The notes under the pieces were generated by a model. That model had not been told where the DNA came from. It was given only the letters and a program-made list of their open reading frames with translations, and made no database searches. Source: Deltaproteobacteria bacterium (GTDB taxonomy: Bacteria; Desulfobacterota_C; Deferrisomatia; Deferrisomatales; JACRMM01). Taken from it: a stretch of DNA of 7,914 bases. The position numbers were made by a program, and so were the translations under genes. Numbering within the stretch: the first letter of the stretch is position 1; each line of letters starts with the position of its first letter. The stretch spans positions 1 through 7,914 of the forward strand of contig JACRCS010000168.1 of the NCBI GenBank assembly GCA_016218905.1, given 5' to 3'. Positions 6,226-7,914 of the stretch are shown in pieces.

Positions 6226-6871
6226 AGCGAGGGAAGCCCCTCAGGTCCAAGAGGGCGAGGTCGCGCCCGATGACCGCCTCGAGGCAGTCCGCGAGCGCGT
6301 CATAGAAGGGACCGGCCTGGCTCTCCCGCACTGTATCGCAGAACGCCTCGAACCAGCCACTGACGAAGCGCGCGAGGAACTCTTTCCGGAGCTCCACCCA
6401 GCGGGCGTACGCCCCTTCGTCGCCGCGCGCGGCGGACGAAATGGCCTGCTGAAGGAGGTACGACAGGAACTCGAGCTCGACCTTCATATGGTCCGGCATC
6501 TCCGTGAACGCCTCGTCCAGGACGAGCCCGGCGTCCTCGTAGAAGCTTCGCACGGCGAGGGTGCTCTCACCCATCACCTGCTTTTCCTGCTCGAGGTAGT
6601 AGGAGCCGTACGGGGTCGCTCCGAGCCTGCCCGGCCCGATGAAGAGACGGGCATAAGCCGTCGTGAGCTCGGCCTCTCCCTGGTCCCCGAGGGCCTCGGC
6701 CATGGTTCCGGCTTTGTGCGCTACGGTAGGAGCCACCACCGAAAGCACCTGCTCGAGGTTACCGAAGACGTTCTCCTCGAGCCATTCCGGTGAAGGTTGA
6801 TAGAGGCAGGCCGAAAGGAGCCGGTACGCAGTTTCCAGAGGGGCGTTCATCTTCTCGAAATCAGGGTTCAT
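6224..6871 (-). CDS. torD: TorD/DmsD-family molybdoenzyme chaperone
   Basis: Cytoplasmic chaperone of 215 residues, all-helical by family, that binds the catalytic molybdoenzyme subunit, often at its Tat signal, and helps insert the cofactor. Visible family motifs are LTTAYARLFIGPGRLGATPYGSYYL (near residues 69-93), QVMGESTLAVRSFYEDAGL (near 98-116) and the hallmark PDHMKVELEFLSYLLQ (near 125-140). Length is normal for the family. The ATG at 6871 is chosen, with a weak GAAGGGA about 4-5 nt upstream; the ATG at 6850 (Met8) is a possible alternative. It follows the B subunit gene after a 175-base gap holding repeat copy B and a terminator-like hairpin. It is 11 bases ahead of the polyferredoxin. 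Because its specificity is unknown, the symbol denotes the family rather than a proven TMAO partner. Confidence 0.92.
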   Translation of the reverse strand: MNPDFEKMNAPLETAYRLLSACLYQPSPEWLEENVFGNLEQVLSVVAPTVAHKAGTMAEALGDQGEAELTTAYARLFIGPGRLGATPYGSYYLEQEKQVMGESTLAVRSFYEDAGLVLDEAFTEMPDHMKVELEFLSYLLQQAISSAARGDEGAYARWVELRKEFLARFVSGWFEAFCDTVRESQAGPFYDALADCLEAVIGRDLALLDLRGFPR

Positions 6872-6886
6872 CCATTCCCTTCGAGC

Positions 6887-6924
6887 AAAAGGAGGGGCGG
6901 AGATCGAGGCGATCTTCCACCCCT
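6887..6924 (-). terminator. Terminator-like hairpin between the B subunit gene and torD
   Basis: Minus-strand AGGGGTGGAAGATCG (6924-6910) pairs with CGATCTCCGCCCCT (6906-6893) over 14 base pairs, with one G-U pair, one bulged A and a 3-nt loop. It is followed by CC and TTTT (6890-6887). It abuts the outer arm of repeat copy B and ends 16 bases before the torD ATG. It could reduce or end readthrough from the structural genes into torD-polyferredoxin-mobA. The U tract is short, so activity is uncertain. Confidence 0.5.
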
Positions 6925-7035
6925 AGGGTCCCGTGCGGTTAGTTCGTGCCAGCAGGCCGAACGGCGGCGAATCAGCGCCGTTCGGCCATCGCAGGGGCTG
7001 AACAGGAGGCGAGGGCTTTCCGAACGGGACCCTAG
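6923..7035. repeat. Nested palindromic intergenic repeat, copy B (113 bp)
   Basis: Second copy of the element at 1872-1992, in the same orientation. The outer arms CTAGGGTCCCGTGCGG (6923-6938) and CCGAACGGGACCCTAG (7020-7035) pair at 15 of 16 positions. The central hairpin GGCCGAACGGCG (6955-6966) and CGCCGTTCGGCC (6976-6987) is a perfect 12-bp stem with a 9-nt loop. An intermediate stem is possible between GTTC...AGC (about 6942-6953) and GCTGAAC (about 6997-7003). It begins 11 bases after the stop of the B subunit gene in the direction of transcription. CTAG at both outer ends could be part of the palindrome or a target duplication. Function unknown. Confidence 0.9.
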
Positions 7036-7046
7036 CGGGACTCGCG

Positions 7047-7817
7047 TCAGGCCTTTGCAGCCGGCCGGAAGGAGCGGATATAGGCGACGTTCGGTTTCGT
7101 CCCCTTCTCCTCCTTGAGCCGGAAGGCCTTGTGCGCCTTCAGGAGCTTCGCGGGCTCGCTGCCGGGATCGTTCAAGTCCCCGAAGATCCGCGCCTTGGCC
7201 GGGCAGGCGGCGACGCAGTTCGGGAGCTCACCTTTGCTCACCCGGTGCGCGCAGAACATGCACTTCTCGACCATGCCCTTCTTCCGGACGCTCTCGTACT
7301 CCTGCCCGGCATACTTGTGGTGGTGGGGCGGCACCTCTCCGGCCGCCTTCGCCACGTCGGCCCCGGAGGCGGTGCACTTCGGGATCGCGGAAGCGGCGTC
7401 GCGGTAGAAGAGGTGCGGGTCTTTCACGCCGTCGTTCGCGCTGATGACGCTGTAGGCGGCCTTCTCCTTCTCCACGTCCATCGCGCTGTAGGGGCAGGCC
7501 TTCTGACAGCGGCGGCACCCGATGCAGCGCTCGTCGTTGTGCATCGTGATCCCGTCGGCGGTCTTGTGCATCGCCTTCGGATTCACCGTGCATGCCTTGA
7601 CGCAGGGGGCATCGGCGCAGTGGTTGCAGAGGACCGGGATCGCCGTGTAGGCGACGTTGGGGAATGTACCGTCCTGGCGGTACATGAAGTCGGCCCAGTT
7701 GAAGGTCTGTCCGTTCGCGCGGTTCTGCGTGTTGTTCTCGGTCTTGCAGGCGAGGGCGCAGGCACCGCAGCCGACGCACCTCTGCAGGTCGATGACCATA
7801 CCGTATTGCTTTGGCAT
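7047..7817 (-). CDS. Iron-sulfur (B) subunit of a DMSO-reductase-family molybdoenzyme
   Basis: Electron-transfer subunit of the DmsB/NrfC/TtrB/PhsB type, 256 residues. It begins YGMVIDLQRCVGCGACALACKTEN and shows four cluster-binding sets: C14-C17-C20-C24; C64-x2-C67-x4-C72-x3-C76; C98-C101-C104-C108-P; and C186-x2-C189-x11-C201-x3-C205-P. This gives four [4Fe-4S] clusters passing electrons to or from the catalytic subunit. Between the third and fourth sets lies an insert of about 75 residues with an extra Cys148 and a His165-His166-His167 run. No Tat signal is present, as is usual for B subunits carried by their catalytic partner. The ATG at 7817 has GGAGG 8 nt upstream. The gene follows the probable catalytic subunit by 16 bases. 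The substrate (sulfur, nitrogen, arsenic or other compounds) cannot be assigned from this subunit. Confidence 0.93.
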   Translation of the reverse strand: MPKQYGMVIDLQRCVGCGACALACKTENNTQNRANGQTFNWADFMYRQDGTFPNVAYTAIPVLCNHCADAPCVKACTVNPKAMHKTADGITMHNDERCIGCRRCQKACPYSAMDVEKEKAAYSVISANDGVKDPHLFYRDAASAIPKCTASGADVAKAAGEVPPHHHKYAGQEYESVRKKGMVEKCMFCAHRVSKGELPNCVAACPAKARIFGDLNDPGSEPAKLLKAHKAFRLKEEKGTKPNVAYIRSFRPAAKA

Positions 7818-7833
7818 ATGCGATTCCTCCGTC

Positions 7834-7914
7834 CTAGATCTTTTCGATCTTTACGCCGGTGAAGCCGCCGTTGCGGGCGGTGGAGCCGCTCAGGCGGTCA
7901 TAGTCGTCCACCAG
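7834..7914 (-). CDS. C-terminal 26 residues of the probable catalytic molybdopterin oxidoreductase subunit (5' part outside window)
   Basis: An open frame enters from the right edge and ends with TAG at 7836-7834, reading LVDDYDRLSGSTARNGGFTGVKIEKI. A tail with D-x-D/x-SG-...-N/G-...-VKIEK is typical of the C-terminal molybdopterin-dinucleotide-binding domain of DMSO-reductase-family catalytic subunits. Its position 16 bases upstream of the four-cluster B subunit fits the usual A-B gene order. Only 26 residues are visible, so the assignment rests mainly on context. The active-site ligand, Tat signal and substrate class all lie outside the window. Confidence 0.72.
   Translation of the reverse strand: MVDDYDRLSGSTARNGGFTGVKIEKI

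Noticed and set aside
5687..6793. 368-codon plus-strand open frame opposite the polyferredoxin and torD
   Set aside because: It crosses two well-supported minus-strand genes, has an arginine/proline-rich low-information translation and no family motif.
1872..7035. CRISPR array
   Set aside because: Only two copies, 5 kb apart, not separated by unique spacers of constant size, and no cas genes.
7131..7862. 243-codon plus-strand open frame opposite the B subunit
   Set aside because: Shadow of the four-cluster ferredoxin gene, whose cysteine spacing leaves no doubt about the coding strand.

Overview
This is a GC-rich (about two thirds G+C by eye) bacterial chromosome fragment. Every gene I can support lies on the minus strand, so the window reads from right to left. 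The content (pyruvate:ferredoxin oxidoreductase, a DMSO-reductase-family molybdoenzyme with its iron-sulfur subunit, polyferredoxin, TorD chaperone and MobA) points to an anaerobe or facultative anaerobe that can respire with a molybdenum/tungsten enzyme. The sequence alone does not let me name the phylum.

Right part (7914 to 4666), a molybdoenzyme operon in transcription order: the last 26 codons of what is probably the catalytic molybdopterin subunit; a 256-residue four-cluster [4Fe-4S] subunit (B subunit); a 113-bp palindromic repeat followed by a terminator-like hairpin; a TorD/DmsD-type chaperone; a 317-residue polyferredoxin with a TTG start; and MobA, whose GTG start overlaps the polyferredoxin by 16 bases. 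Together these make an electron-transfer subunit, a dedicated chaperone, a second iron-sulfur protein and the enzyme that completes the guanylated molybdenum cofactor. No membrane anchor gene (NrfD or DmsC type) lies between the B subunit and mobA.

Middle (4602 to 3907): a stand-alone DUF2294/MpsC-family gene of 123 residues, then a 272-base non-coding stretch. A good sigma-70-like promoter overlaps the stop codon of the MpsC-family gene. It is followed by a roughly 240-base leader holding an intrinsic-terminator-like hairpin, a second strong hairpin and a possible 10-codon ORF coupled to the next gene. This looks like an attenuated leader for the biotin carboxylase gene.

Left part (3906 to 1): a biotin carboxylase of 629 residues once a single-base frameshift at about 2997 is corrected, with an unusual C-terminal extension and no biotinyl domain. 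A second copy of the palindromic repeat comes next, then the first 574 codons of pyruvate:ferredoxin oxidoreductase, cut by the window edge. This pair could link acetyl-CoA, pyruvate and carboxylation reactions.

The most unusual signal is the repeated element (1872-1992 and 6923-7035). It is a large nested palindrome with 16-nt terminal inverted arms and a central 12-bp hairpin. Both copies have the same orientation, lie just after a stop codon, and show one compensatory base-pair change in the outer stem. The accC leader is the second item worth attention.
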